Positions 17,790-28,175 of a DNA stretch of 64,000 nt are shown piece after piece. The notes under the pieces were generated by a model. The model had not been told where the DNA came from. It worked only from the letters and a program-made list of their open reading frames with translations, and searched no databases. Both the position numbers and the translations under genes were made by a program. Numbering within the stretch: the stretch's first letter is position 1; each line of letters opens with the position of its first letter. Location of the stretch: the NCBI RefSeq assembly GCF_000187935.1, contig NZ_AEUT02000001.1, positions 1,302,001 through 1,366,000 of the forward strand, written 5' to 3'. Source of the DNA: Streptococcus parauberis NCFD 2020. GTDB taxonomy: Bacteria; Bacillota; Bacilli; Lactobacillales; Streptococcaceae.

Positions 17790-18282
17790 ATTCCTTACCC
17801 TTTTCCATCTTCCTATTTAGCTAAAGAGTTCTAGACCCTTCCTCATAACATACCAACTTTGATTCTTACAGGACTTCTCCTCATCCTTTTTCATTCTTGA
17901 TGAATCGTTGCACTATTTAGTCATTTTCTGATTTAACAAATCACTAGTAGACCTTTTAACTGACTACAAAGCTGACGCAATTCCCAAAATAAAGAATCAG
18001 CTTTCACTTTTTATGAAATAATTGTTAATTTTACCCTAAGTGTTCTCCTCCTGTATCCACTTAATTGTTATCGCTATCTCATTATAATCTTAGAGAATCA
18101 GACATTTTTTACTTCTTAAAATAATTATATTATCCCAAAACAATAATGTCAACGCTTACACATATTCTTGTGAAAGTTTTTGGTCTCTTACTATTAGTTT
18201 TCTCCTCTTTTCAGTCTGGACATTTTATATTATAATAGTCACAGTTATGTAATTTGAAACTAAAAACTAGAAAGCCCACTCA
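17790..18282. other. Gene-free interval between lipoprotein and decayed DUF2975 gene
   Basis: No ORF with coding character was found in this roughly 490 nt. A loose inverted repeat (AAAGCTGA near 17969, TCAGCTTT near 18000) and a TATAAT at about 18230, serving the broken gene downstream, are the only structures noted. Confidence 0.5.
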
Positions 18283-18804
18283 TGTCAAAGTCAACTAAGA
18301 TTCTCTGAACAATCGTTTTCATTACACTAATTGTGATGGATTTGATGGGGATATATTTCAGTGGACAATTTTGATTGCTGCTGTTTTCCCAGAAAGTTTA
18401 AAGACCTTCCTCTTCCATACTGATCCTTGGTATGATTTCAAATAATTTCATGGATGGGAAAAACCGATGATTGGAATAGCAATTGCTATTAATATCTTTT
18501 TATTCTTCTTTATCTTTTTCATTGTCCAGTTACTAATCTTAAATAGGCTGAGAAGTGTTTTCTTTAGAAAAGCTAATTTAAAGATGTTGTCGCATATTTT
18601 CATATTTATGAACTTTTCATCTGTTCAAATATTATCAATTCTGTACTGATGGAAAGACTCTATTTAAAACTAGATATGACGATTCTGATGGAAACGGGAT
18701 TGAAATTGACACGTGATGTCGTTTTCTTGGGATTCATTTACATTATTTATATTTTATTTAAAGAAGGTCTGAAATCACAAGATAATTCAGATCAAATCAT
18801 TTAA
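18283..18804 (+). pseudogene. Decayed DUF2975-type membrane protein gene
   Basis: Reading all three frames recovers one membrane protein in pieces. The first is MSKSTKIL, stop, TIVFITLIVMDLMG. After a frame change comes LIAAVFPESLKTFLFHTDPW, then stop, then GIAIAINIFLFFFIF. After another shift comes TGLKLTRDVVFLGFIYIIY, ending QDNSDQII. At least three in-frame stops and two frameshifts make it non-functional. Size, helix pattern and its position just before a YozG-like XRE gene fit the DUF2975 family. Only 12 nt separate the pieces' final stop from the XRE start, so the old transcript still drives the regulator. Confidence 0.75.
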
Positions 18805-18816
18805 AGGGGGATTGCA

Positions 18817-19032
18817 ATGATCTCAGTAAACCTTGACCAAGTCCTTCTCAAAAGAAGAATGACCTCCAAGGAGTTGGCTGAAAGGATTGGCATCACTCAA
18901 GCCAACTTATCTATATTAAAAACAGGGAAAGCAAAAGGCATCCGTTTTGAAACCCTTGAGAAAATCTGTTTGATTTTAGATTGTCAACCAGGAGATATAT
19001 TATCTTATGAAGCAAGAGAAAAACAAAGATAA
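18817..19032 (+). CDS. XRE-family helix-turn-helix regulator (YozG-like)
   Basis: A 71-residue single-domain Cro/CI-type DNA-binding protein: LDQVLLKRRMTSKELAERIG, ITQANLSILKTGKAKGIRFETLEKI and DCQPGDILSYE, the typical end of this small family. A strong SD (AAAGGGGG) overlaps the stop of the decayed DUF2975 gene. These regulators usually accompany a DUF2975 membrane partner. Here the partner is broken but the regulator is intact, which suggests recent decay or an independent role. Confidence 0.85.
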   Translation: MISVNLDQVLLKRRMTSKELAERIGITQANLSILKTGKAKGIRFETLEKICLILDCQPGDILSYEAREKQR

Positions 19033-19047
19033 GATAATAAAATAAAT

Positions 19048-19077
19048 AAAAGAATAGCCTATAAGCTATTCTTTTTT
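19048..19077. terminator. Convergent terminator (XRE gene / NAD-binding gene)
   Basis: AAAGAATAGC and GCTATTCTTT flank a 6-nt loop with T runs on both strands, between the converging genes at 18817 and 19685. Confidence 0.8.
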
Positions 19078-19685
19078 ATGTATAAGGTTATTAGTTTTTC
19101 TGTAAATGAAGCTGGTTTTGTTTTGACTTTTTCTAGTAACACTTGTGCTACTTCCTGTACAGGTATAGGAGAAAGTACGGTAACTAGTTTCCCAAGGAGC
19201 GGTAGTTGATTACAGTATCTACTGATTTGTCCAATGATACTGGCAAGAGGACGCTCAGTTCCATAAATTAACCCGGATTGTAAAATCCCATAAGTTAGTC
19301 CTGAAGCTTTTAACAATTCTTCAGCTTCTTGTTTGCTTTTTAAATAGGCTGGGTACCCAACTCGTGCCGATAAGTAAATAAGCTGTTCAATCTGATTTTC
19401 CACAGCTAGTTTTATGACCCCTCTCATCGCTTGCACATTTAAGAGTTGTAAATCATTTGGTTTGATTGCTCCGACCAAATGAACAATGACATCATAATTA
19501 TTTGGGAGTGTCATTTTCTGATTTTTTACTAAATCTACTTTGATATGCGTCACCATAGGATTCTCAAAAAGCTTACCTTGTCCTTCATGTCTTGATAAAT
19601 ATGCCACTGTATGCCCCTGCATAAGCGCTTGTCTGATAACTTCTTTTCCTACAAAACCACTGCCACCAGTAACTAATATCTTCAT
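19059..19685 (-). CDS. NAD(P)-binding epimerase-like protein
   Basis: A 208-residue atypical short-chain dehydrogenase/NAD-epimerase. It begins MKILVTGGSGFVGKEVI, a Rossmann GxxGxxG nucleotide loop, has VHLVGAIKPND near residue 65 and YLSARVGYPAYLKSKQEAE around residue 105, where a YxxxK pair sits. I start it at 19685, where AAAGGGG lies upstream. A longer reading would run back through the terminator of the preceding gene. Relatives are annotated as complex I NDUFA9-like or sugar epimerases. Its substrate is unknown. Confidence 0.75.
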   Translation of the reverse strand: MKILVTGGSGFVGKEVIRQALMQGHTVAYLSRHEGQGKLFENPMVTHIKVDLVKNQKMTLPNNYDVIVHLVGAIKPNDLQLLNVQAMRGVIKLAVENQIEQLIYLSARVGYPAYLKSKQEAEELLKASGLTYGILQSGLIYGTERPLASIIGQISRYCNQLPLLGKLVTVLSPIPVQEVAQVLLEKVKTKPASFTEKLITLYIKKNSL

Positions 19686-19757
19686 CTTCCACACCCCTTT
19701 ATTAGGCTTAAGTATAGTAAGTACTATCATAACTGTCAAGAAATTACTTTGATGCAC

Positions 19758-19786
19758 AAAAAAGGTAAGCCTAAACTTACCTTTTT
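19758..19786 (-). terminator. Terminator after 6-phospho-beta-glucosidase (first copy)
   Basis: AAAAAGGTAAG and CTTACCTTTTT flank CCTAAA. On the minus strand a run of seven T follows, just past the gene stop at 19795. Confidence 0.85.
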
Positions 19787-19794
19787 CAATTCTA

Positions 19795-21252
<1,458 letters not shown>

Positions 21253-21378
21253 TTAAGTCTATCATATCAAACCTTATTAAAGTTATCAGACATTTACCTT
21301 ACTTTAGAACATATTTCCTGTTTTTATTGTGGAATATCTTGGATTTTGTAAACAGAGTTCCATTGTTAAAAGCTAACC

Positions 21379-22557
21379 TTAACGTGAAAAAAGTTTCTCC
21401 TGGTTGCCGCTTGGTAAATCAAGCAGAGCAACCATCACAAAGATAACTGTTAATACTGCTACCAAGACCAAACAAAGGACAGTATAGGTTGACACTTCCA
21501 GAATTTGTCCAGCAATGCTTTGAAAAATAATTGAGGAAAGATTACGTGCAGTCTGAATAAGTGCTAAAGCTGTAATCAAGACATGACGATCAACAAGTGA
21601 AGCAACAATTTTGATATTAAGCATAATGAATAACATTGCAGCAGCATGTTTAGCCAATAAAGTGACGGCAACTGTTGAAGTGATATTAATATGTAAGGCA
21701 TAAATGAGATATTGTAAGAGTACAAATCCTACAGAAACCAAGAAAAGTTGCTTACTTTTAAACTTATCCATGAAGAGATGAGAAAAATAAATCAAAGGAG
21801 ATTCACAAATAACTGAGAGTGAGACAACTGTAGTCGCTAGACCAACACTAAGACCATCTGCTTCAAGCATGGCTGGTAAATAAGTGTGTCCAGTATTCAT
21901 CACTCCAGAAAAGAGCATGACAATAATCATATAGAGCAAAAAGGTTTTATCTTTTAGAATTTCTTTAAAACTTGTTCTATTTTTTTCAGTCAACAAGTCA
22001 GTTTTTGGCTCAATTGTATTCTGACGAACTTGAATCCCCATTGTCCCGATGATAGCAAGTAGCATGGTGCCAACAAAGATAATATAGATAGCCTGTGGAG
22101 AAATGAAATCATAAATCAATCCTGCTATCTGCGTTCCTAAGGCATAGCCAATAGTCCCCCAAATACGGATTTTCCCATAGTGGTATGGACTTGACGTGGC
22201 TAATTGCTCCATAACAGGGTTGGTCCCATTAATCAAAAGTAAGACTAAACTATATGAAATAATATAAAACCAAATCGAATTGGCCAACAAAAATAAAATA
22301 GCTCCCAATATGGTCAATGCAAATGAAATAATAGTCACTGTTTTAACATTGTAACGGTCATTCAACGCCCCTATAAATGGCTGTGCCAACATAGATGTAA
22401 AAAATGAAACAGAAACAACCAATGACACTTGACTCGGTCCATACCCTTTGTCCAATAAATAGACAGATATTAAAGATGAAAAGAGGGCAAAAGATAAAAA
22501 GTAAAAGGTATACATGAGAAAATAACTCAAATAGCTATTTTTATAATTTTTCAACAA
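21379..22557 (-). CDS. MFS transporter (oligosaccharide/nucleoside:H+ symporter type)
   Basis: A 392-residue major facilitator protein with about 12 hydrophobic segments. The A-motif region is FIGALNDRYNVKTV near residue 62, and IRIWGTIGYALGTQIAG around residue 130 is typical of the LacY/nucleoside-proton symporter branch. It ends about 150 nt before the GH1 gene on the same strand, so permease and glucosidase are probably linked functionally. The substrate is not readable from the sequence. A beta-glucoside or related disaccharide is an inference from its neighbour. Confidence 0.8.
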   Translation of the reverse strand: MLKNYKNSYLSYFLMYTFYFLSFALFSSLISVYLLDKGYGPSQVSLVVSVSFFTSMLAQPFIGALNDRYNVKTVTIISFALTILGAILFLLANSIWFYIISYSLVLLLINGTNPVMEQLATSSPYHYGKIRIWGTIGYALGTQIAGLIYDFISPQAIYIIFVGTMLLAIIGTMGIQVRQNTIEPKTDLLTEKNRTSFKEILKDKTFLLYMIIVMLFSGVMNTGHTYLPAMLEADGLSVGLATTVVSLSVICESPLIYFSHLFMDKFKSKQLFLVSVGFVLLQYLIYALHINITSTVAVTLLAKHAAAMLFIMLNIKIVASLVDRHVLITALALIQTARNLSSIIFQSIAGQILEVSTYTVLCLVLVAVLTVIFVMVALLDLPSGNQEKLFSR

Positions 22558-22699
22558 AACAAACTCCTTCGTTTACTAACTAGTAATCTAAGTCTACCAT
22601 GACCATCCCCATAAACGAACCCTTTTCCCAATAATTGAAACAAAGTTTACAAAAAATTGATTTAGAATTAAACCCAAAAGAAGAATCAGGTTGTAAAAA

Positions 22700-22717
22700 A
22701 CCACTCATTTGAGTGGT
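22700..22717 (-). terminator. Terminator after RpiR-family regulator
   Basis: ACCACTC-ATTT-GAGTGGT followed on the minus strand by a T run. It ends the upstream Gfo/Idh-RpiR unit before the MFS gene. Confidence 0.8.
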
Positions 22718-22719
22718 CC

Positions 22720-23580
22720 TTATTTCTTTCCTCCTATTTTTTTGAAAGCTAGGTTCTTTTTCTTTGTTTCTATGGCATTTTTTGTAAAGTCTTCTTTATA
22801 AATCAATGAAAATAACAAATTTAAGACATAATCTATGGCAATTTGTGAGAAAAAGGTGCTTATTTTCCCTTTGTCACCTTCACCCTTTGGTAAGGAAATG
22901 ACAAAATCACTATAGCTACGTAACTGATCTTCTCGGCTTGCTGTAATTAATGCTGTTTTTACTTTATTTCGCCGTAACTGTTTTAAATTATTTGCCATAC
23001 TTTGGGTATGACCACCATAGGTCACGAATAAGGCGATATCTCCCGTTTGAGCATTAAGAGTGTGCCAAATTTCTTCACTATAGTTATCAGCTACAATGGC
23101 GTAGATGTTTAGTTTCATTAATTTATTTTGGAAACTATTGATTCTGATTTGAGAGTCACCAATACCATATAAAAAAATTCGATTGCTTTTTGACATTACC
23201 TTGGCAAGCTCTTGTATTTCCTTTGTATTGATATGATTGGTAGTTTCAGTAATTGCCTTGATAGATAAATCTGATAATTTCTTACTAATCGCATTTACGT
23301 TATCAGTCACATCAAAAGGAAAATTAGGATCTACTGCACTAACTTGAGTAAAACTTGCTTGAATATCTTTAACAAGTTGAATCTTGAAGTCCTTGAATCC
23401 CTCGAAACCTAATTTTTTGGCAAGTCTTATAATTGATGCATTAGAGGTATAAGCTCCTATACCAATGTCATGAATAGTCATGGCTGAAAAATTTTCTAAT
23501 TCTTGCAATATATAATCTGAAACTCGCGCTTCAGTTCCTGTAAAATCAGACTTTTCTTGCAATTGGTAAAGTAATGTCAT
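22720..23580 (-). CDS. RpiR-family transcriptional regulator
   Basis: A 286-residue RpiR/MurR-type regulator. The N-terminal HTH_6 domain (residues 1-75) contains SNASIIRLAKKLGFEGFKDFK. A SIS sugar-phosphate-binding domain follows at about residues 115-250 (NRIFLYGIGDSQIRINSF, then GDIALFVTYGGHTQS). Such regulators sense phosphosugars and control neighbouring sugar genes. It lies directly after the Gfo/Idh/MocA gene and upstream of the MFS-GH1 pair. A palindrome at 24619-24656 before the oxidoreductase gene is a candidate operator. Confidence 0.88.
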   Translation of the reverse strand: MTLLYQLQEKSDFTGTEARVSDYILQELENFSAMTIHDIGIGAYTSNASIIRLAKKLGFEGFKDFKIQLVKDIQASFTQVSAVDPNFPFDVTDNVNAISKKLSDLSIKAITETTNHINTKEIQELAKVMSKSNRIFLYGIGDSQIRINSFQNKLMKLNIYAIVADNYSEEIWHTLNAQTGDIALFVTYGGHTQSMANNLKQLRRNKVKTALITASREDQLRSYSDFVISLPKGEGDKGKISTFFSQIAIDYVLNLLFSLIYKEDFTKNAIETKKKNLAFKKIGGKK

Positions 23581-23616
23581 GGTCTCACCTAGTTTTTATT
23601 TTCATTATACCATAAC

Positions 23617-24594
23617 TTAACCTATAGTAATTCCAGTGCCTTCAAAGGCTTGCTCAACAATACTGATAACTGTTTTACTTTCCTGCATTTGTTTTGTCGC
23701 AAAGTCAAAATCTTTTTCCTCAATTAAGCAAATAAATTGTTTAAATTCATCAAACATGCGGTGACTATGGTTTTTAACATCAATGATTTCTTCCTGCTCA
23801 TATAATAAATTTAGACTAAAACTCTCTAAAAAGTTAACTGAGCCATTAACTTGTACAGTGCCTTTAGTCCCTTGAACTTTGGCAAATGACTGTGATGAGG
23901 AATCCTTTGCCCCAATACAAACAGCCTTAAATTCTGGATAGGATAGGACCAAAATTCCAGAAGTATCAACCCCATTTTCAATGTTTGGAAAGTAATTGAC
24001 AGAGTCGGGAGCTCCATAAAGACCTACGACAAAGTGAATGTTGTAAATGTTGATATCCATCAAGGCTCCGCCACCAAATTTAGGATTAAATGCTGGCAGA
24101 ATTGTTCCTTCTTTGAATAAATTATATCGAGATGAATATTGTGAATAATTGCATTCCAAAAGTTTAACAGTCCCAATCTGAGCGATTGATTCTTTTAAAA
24201 GGTGATAATTTTTGAGATATAGAGTAGTAATTGCTTCAACTAAAATTAAATGTCTCTGTTTAGCAAGCTCTTCTAACTCTTCCAATTCTTTCAATTTTAG
24301 TGTAAATGGTTTTTCACAAATAACATGTTTTCCAGCTTCTAAAGCCAACTTTGAAAACTGATAATGCAAGTGATTGGGCAAAGCTACATAGACTGTATCA
24401 ATCTCCATTGTCTCTAATGCTGATTGGAAGTTCGTACTAACTTGTTCAATACTATATGTTTCACTCAAGTGAGTCATTATTTCTAAATCTTGCTCAATCC
24501 CAACAATTCCAACTAATTCAATATTTTCCAAATCTTTTGTCATTGTTAAAAAATCTTTGACAATCATTCCTGCGCCAGCAATTAATAATTTCAT
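23617..24594 (-). CDS. Gfo/Idh/MocA-family oxidoreductase
   Basis: A 325-residue NAD(P)-dependent oxidoreductase. The Rossmann fold starts MKLLIAGAGMIVKDFL, DTVYVALPNHLHYQ is at about residue 70, and the catalytic-type EKP motif is in HVICEKPFTLKL near residue 95. The C-terminal dimerisation/substrate domain includes GGGALMDINIYNIH, where the conserved D-I-x-x-Y/H motif is seen. I start it at the ATG at 24594, with AGGAG 7 nt upstream, rather than at the longer frame. It probably acts on a sugar or glycoside related to the following regulator and glucosidase genes. Confidence 0.85.
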   Translation of the reverse strand: MKLLIAGAGMIVKDFLTMTKDLENIELVGIVGIEQDLEIMTHLSETYSIEQVSTNFQSALETMEIDTVYVALPNHLHYQFSKLALEAGKHVICEKPFTLKLKELEELEELAKQRHLILVEAITTLYLKNYHLLKESIAQIGTVKLLECNYSQYSSRYNLFKEGTILPAFNPKFGGGALMDINIYNIHFVVGLYGAPDSVNYFPNIENGVDTSGILVLSYPEFKAVCIGAKDSSSQSFAKVQGTKGTVQVNGSVNFLESFSLNLLYEQEEIIDVKNHSHRMFDEFKQFICLIEEKDFDFATKQMQESKTVISIVEQAFEGTGITIG

Positions 24595-24618
24595 ATTATT
24601 TCTCCTCTTATCTAATAG

Positions 24619-24656
24619 ATAATCTAAGACTTGTACTGATAACAAGTTCTGATTAT
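24619..24656. promoter_or_regulatory. Imperfect palindrome (candidate operator) before the oxidoreductase gene
   Basis: ATAATCTAAGACTTGT and ACAAGTTCTGATTAT flank a short centre, symmetrical except for one extra base. It lies 25 nt before the ATG, just downstream of a TATAAT-like -10 on the minus strand near 24655-24665. This is a likely binding site for the RpiR protein encoded next in the unit. Confidence 0.45.
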
Positions 24657-24778
24657 ATTTTATAGCAGAGGGACAGAATAATATATAATTAGGTCCAATA
24701 TAGATTTAAAAGTACAAGATATATTTATATTTTTGAACTTTTATGAACAAAAAGTTCATTACTGTTTTTGGATAATGA

Positions 24779-25999
24779 TTAATGCTTATTCCGCAATGTT
24801 TTTCTCAATTTATAGAGGGCGTTGGCTGGGTAGTAAAGTGGGTTAACGGGAATATTAAATTCTCCAATGAATTCTTCAATGGTTGGGTTAAAATTGGCTT
24901 TAAATTTTGTTAAGCCATCATCTAGGCTACCTTCTACACCGCCCATATTTGCCCATGCAATCCCATTATCAAAAGCATCTTGAAAGACTTTTGGATAAAG
25001 CAGGTATTGTGGGTAGAATTTCTTAAAGTCTTCATTCATACCAGCATAAAGCATTTCCATAGATGTTCCATAACCTATGGATAAAATACCAGCAATAACG
25101 ACTTCATCTGGATATTTAACAGAGTATCTTTCAAATTCTGAAATGTATTTTTTAAGTGATTCTTTTTGATCAGATAACTTTTTGATTCTTTTCACCTGAT
25201 GTTCCAATGTTTCACTTAAGTCTTTTTCAACACGCGCAAGCTCTGATTTAAATGTAACCAAATGCTCTGCAATGTTAACCGTAGCTAAATGAAGATAGGC
25301 GTCATCTCCATAAATAGTCATCAGCTTTTTAAAATAAGCTTTGTTTCTTAAGGCAATTTTTTTGCGTTCCTCAGTTAAGGCGACAACATTTGCAAAGACG
25401 TCAATTTCACTTATATCTGAGCGTTTGACTTTTACACCTCGTCTAATCGCATCTTTCATCAAACGTTTCGTATGTTTTGGAAAACTTGTTTCTAAGTTAT
25501 CATGGAGATAACGATTGGCCTGGAAGCGGGGCTGAATACTGTCAGCAATTTCCATTGTCAAACCGGTCCATTTTGCACCAGCTGAAATAATATTATAAAT
25601 TATTTCCTTAGCCTTCTCTGACTCAGTTCCCACTTCATTAATACTATATTGCTTATATAGAATTGCTGGATCAAACTTGATAAAAATAGCTTTCTTTTCT
25701 TTCCCGATTTTCTTGAGAATTCCAAAAGTGTACGCCAATAATTCTTTGTCCGAATAGTCTAAAACTGGTCCCCTTGGGATGTAGATAATACTTTGTTTCA
25801 AAGGTAATGGCTTAATAAGAATTGACATGGAGGCTACTTGTTCATTGCCTTTGTAAATACCAATTCGTTCACTAGCCCAATTACTTTTAACTTGTGCCCA
25901 AGCGCTACTTTGTAGCAAGTTTGTTTCACTGCTTGCTTTCACAAAGGCATCGTGTTCCTCAGTGCTGATGCCCATTTTATAAGAAAAATTTGTACCCAT
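24779..25999 (-). CDS. FemAB-family peptidoglycan branch aminoacyltransferase (MurM/FibA-like)
   Basis: A 406-residue Fem-type transferase that adds amino acids from aminoacyl-tRNA to the lipid II side chain. It opens with DAFVKASSETNLLQSSAWAQV, typical of the family, and IIYIPRGPVLDYSD sits near residue 75. A coiled-coil insertion at about residues 240-295 (rich in K, E and L) resembles the tRNA-binding arm of MurM/FemA. YAGMNEDFKKFYPQY and WANMGGVEGSLDDGLTKFK follow. It is complete and monocistronic. Which residue it adds (Ala or Ser) cannot be told. Confidence 0.85.
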   Translation of the reverse strand: MGTNFSYKMGISTEEHDAFVKASSETNLLQSSAWAQVKSNWASERIGIYKGNEQVASMSILIKPLPLKQSIIYIPRGPVLDYSDKELLAYTFGILKKIGKEKKAIFIKFDPAILYKQYSINEVGTESEKAKEIIYNIISAGAKWTGLTMEIADSIQPRFQANRYLHDNLETSFPKHTKRLMKDAIRRGVKVKRSDISEIDVFANVVALTEERKKIALRNKAYFKKLMTIYGDDAYLHLATVNIAEHLVTFKSELARVEKDLSETLEHQVKRIKKLSDQKESLKKYISEFERYSVKYPDEVVIAGILSIGYGTSMEMLYAGMNEDFKKFYPQYLLYPKVFQDAFDNGIAWANMGGVEGSLDDGLTKFKANFNPTIEEFIGEFNIPVNPLYYPANALYKLRKTLRNKH

Positions 26000-26563
26000 A
26001 AAAATTCTCCAATATTTTAATTTCTTTTACATTACATTTATTTCATTTATGTTACAACTGTTTCAGTTTAACAAAAACTATGAGAGATGTAAACAATTAT
26101 TTTCATCTTTTTAATTCTTATTTTTAATTTTTTTTAAAAAAAAGGCCTGCTACAATTTCATCTTATAGTATCTTGAAATAGTTGAATTAACAGTTTAAAG
26201 GAGTGGCCTTATATTTGATAAAATTGCCAAAATAGCGAAGACTTGCTCATTCTCTTGGAAAAGTCTAAACAGTCTGAAGCTTATCAAGCTGACTTTGACT
26301 TTAAAAATCTTATAATCTCTGCTATAAATTAGTTTAAATTGAGTAACAATTGGATAGTAGAAATGGCATCTTGAAGATACAGTTGGATATATAATAGTAT
26401 TATATGAAAATAAAAGAGAACACTCCTAATAACTATTAGCCTAGTTTTCAGGAGTATTCTCTTTTATAATTAAATTTATTATTTTTATAGCTTAGATTAG
26501 TCTTTTTTCAATTTTAGATTTTGATCATGGGAAATTACTTCTTAAACATTTAAAAGCTATTCT
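26000..26563. other. Gene-free interval with a short gene remnant
   Basis: About 560 nt without an intact gene. Near 26200 an SD-like AAAGGAG is followed by fragments in two frames (FDKIAKIAKT, then LLEKSKQSEAYQADFDFKN, stop near 26332) that look like the remains of a small coding sequence I cannot identify. The hairpin at 26412-26465 ends the interval. Confidence 0.35.
26412..26465. terminator. Bidirectional terminator downstream of kdgA
   Basis: AAAAGAGAACACTCCT and AGGAGTATTCTCTTTT flank a 22-nt loop, with A/T runs on both sides. It is the likely end of the kduI-kdgA operon on the minus strand. Confidence 0.7.
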
Positions 26564-27214
26564 CTATTTTTTAGTTATCAAACACTTTTGATAACTTCTA
26601 ATAAATTCATTTGCATTTTGGGTAATTAGTTCAAAATCATCATTTTTTCCAATGGAATATAAACTTGAACCAGCACTAACTATTGTCGCTCCTGCCTTCA
26701 TCCAATCTTTAATATTATCTGCATTTACCCCACCTGAAGGCAAAATATTGAGATCTGGGAAGGGACCTTTTAAATCCTTAATCATATTTGCACCACTAAT
26801 ATCACCAGGGAAGAGTTTGATGACTTCTGAACCATATTCTAATGCCGTTTTGACTTCCGTTGGTGTAAAAATTCCAGGTATATAAGGAATTTGATATAAA
26901 TTACATAATTTTGCTACTTCTCTATCAAAGCAAGGACTGACAATGAATTGAGCTCCTGCAATAATGGCTAATCTTGCAGAAATAGGTTCCAAAACTGTTC
27001 CCGCACCAATTGTTACACCTGAACCTTGGTATTTATCAACTAATTCTTTGATAACGTCATTAGCCTGAGGAACTGAGTAAGTTAACTCTATTGATTTAAT
27101 TCCACCTTCAATAATTGCATCTACAATTTTTATTGCTTTTTCTGGACTATTAGCCCGAACGACAGCCACAACGCCCGAATTTATCATTTGTTGTAAAATA
27201 TTATATCGTTTCAT
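26564..27214 (-). CDS. kdgA: 2-keto-3-deoxy-6-phosphogluconate aldolase
   Basis: KdgA splits KDPG into pyruvate and glyceraldehyde 3-phosphate, the last step of ketodeoxygluconate breakdown. The 216-residue protein has the class I aldolase pattern: GVVAVVRANSPEKA near residue 14, GAGTVLEP, the Schiff-base lysine in EVIKLFPGD around residue 130, and LPSGGVNADNI. Its start lies 14 nt inside kdgK. It is the last gene of the operon. Confidence 0.93.
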   Translation of the reverse strand: MKRYNILQQMINSGVVAVVRANSPEKAIKIVDAIIEGGIKSIELTYSVPQANDVIKELVDKYQGSGVTIGAGTVLEPISARLAIIAGAQFIVSPCFDREVAKLCNLYQIPYIPGIFTPTEVKTALEYGSEVIKLFPGDISGANMIKDLKGPFPDLNILPSGGVNADNIKDWMKAGATIVSAGSSLYSIGKNDDFELITQNANEFIRSYQKCLITKK

Positions 27215-28175
27215 ATTGAGCTCCTATATTTGATTTTTGAAAAGTATCCAGTTGTTTTCGTGTTGGATAACCATCATTGTCTCCTTGAGTCATTACAGCT
27301 AATGCTCCTATTGCACAGCCTCTTTTTACTGCTTCTTTTAATGTTAAGCCTTCAATTAATCCTGTTAGAACGCCCACCGCAAAGCCATCACCAGCTCCTA
27401 CTGTATCAATAACTTTTTCAACTCTATAACCAGGAACTAAATAACTCTCACCTTCTACTGTTTTTACAAAGGCTCCACTAGCACCAAGTTTAACAATAAC
27501 AATTTTTGTAATATGACTTTGAGAAAGATAAAAATTGGCAATCTCCTCTGGGTCCTCTGACCCAACTAAAATCTTCCCTTCACCAATTCCTGGCATTACA
27601 ATTTCACCAAATTTTGCTAATTCATTGAGGGTATCTCGCATCTTGGCCTCAGATTCCCAAAGTGCAGGCCGCAAATTTGGATCAAAAGTTGTATGTATAC
27701 CATTTTCTCTGATTCTAATTAACAAGCGTTTAAACATTTGTAAAGCTTGTTCTGAAATTGCTGGGAATATTCCTGAAAGATGAGCCCATTTGACATCACT
27801 CAAATCAACGTGATCAATAGTTTCCTCTGAAATATGTGCTGCTGCTGAACCCTTCCTAAAGTAAAATGTTTTTGGATCTCCTTGATTTGTAAATTCTTTC
27901 AAATAAAAACCTGTCCAATATTTTGAATCTTTACCAATATAAGAATTACCAACACCCTGTTTTTCAATTTCTTTAACCGTAAATTGACCAAATGGATCCT
28001 CACCCACTTGAGTAATATATTCCGTTGAATGTCCTAAACGTGATGCACCAATCATAACATTTAATTCCGCACCACCTAAAATCTTTGAAAAAACTGAGGT
28101 ATCAACTAAATTTTTGTTTAAATTTTCAGAAGCTAGTACCACTAGTGGTTCGCCTATTGTAATAATATCTGTCAT
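27201..28175 (-). CDS. kdgK: 2-keto-3-deoxygluconate kinase
   Basis: A 324-residue PfkB-family kinase that phosphorylates KDG to KDPG. ITIGEPLVVLAS opens the protein, GGAELNVMIGASRLG gives the substrate-binding glycine motif, TFDPNLRPALW is at about residue 155, and DTVGAGDGFAVGVL carries the catalytic aspartate near residue 255. It overlaps the isomerase gene before it by 4 nt and kdgA after it by 14 nt, showing tight coupling. Confidence 0.93.
   Translation of the reverse strand: MTDIITIGEPLVVLASENLNKNLVDTSVFSKILGGAELNVMIGASRLGHSTEYITQVGEDPFGQFTVKEIEKQGVGNSYIGKDSKYWTGFYLKEFTNQGDPKTFYFRKGSAAAHISEETIDHVDLSDVKWAHLSGIFPAISEQALQMFKRLLIRIRENGIHTTFDPNLRPALWESEAKMRDTLNELAKFGEIVMPGIGEGKILVGSEDPEEIANFYLSQSHITKIVIVKLGASGAFVKTVEGESYLVPGYRVEKVIDTVGAGDGFAVGVLTGLIEGLTLKEAVKRGCAIGALAVMTQGDNDGYPTRKQLDTFQKSNIGAQYETI

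Noticed and set aside
18283..18650. TGA read as tryptophan (recoding) in the DUF2975-like gene
   Set aside because: TAA stops and frame changes also occur in the same gene, so simple decay explains the TGA codons.
24735..24759. Inverted repeat GAACTTTT / AAAAGTTC as a terminator for the FemAB gene
   Set aside because: It has no T run in the minus-strand direction and only a short stem, so I did not list it as a terminator.
26150..26340. Possible gene with SD near 26200
   Set aside because: Readable pieces change frame within 60 nt and end in stops. I could not identify a family, so it is noted only as a remnant.
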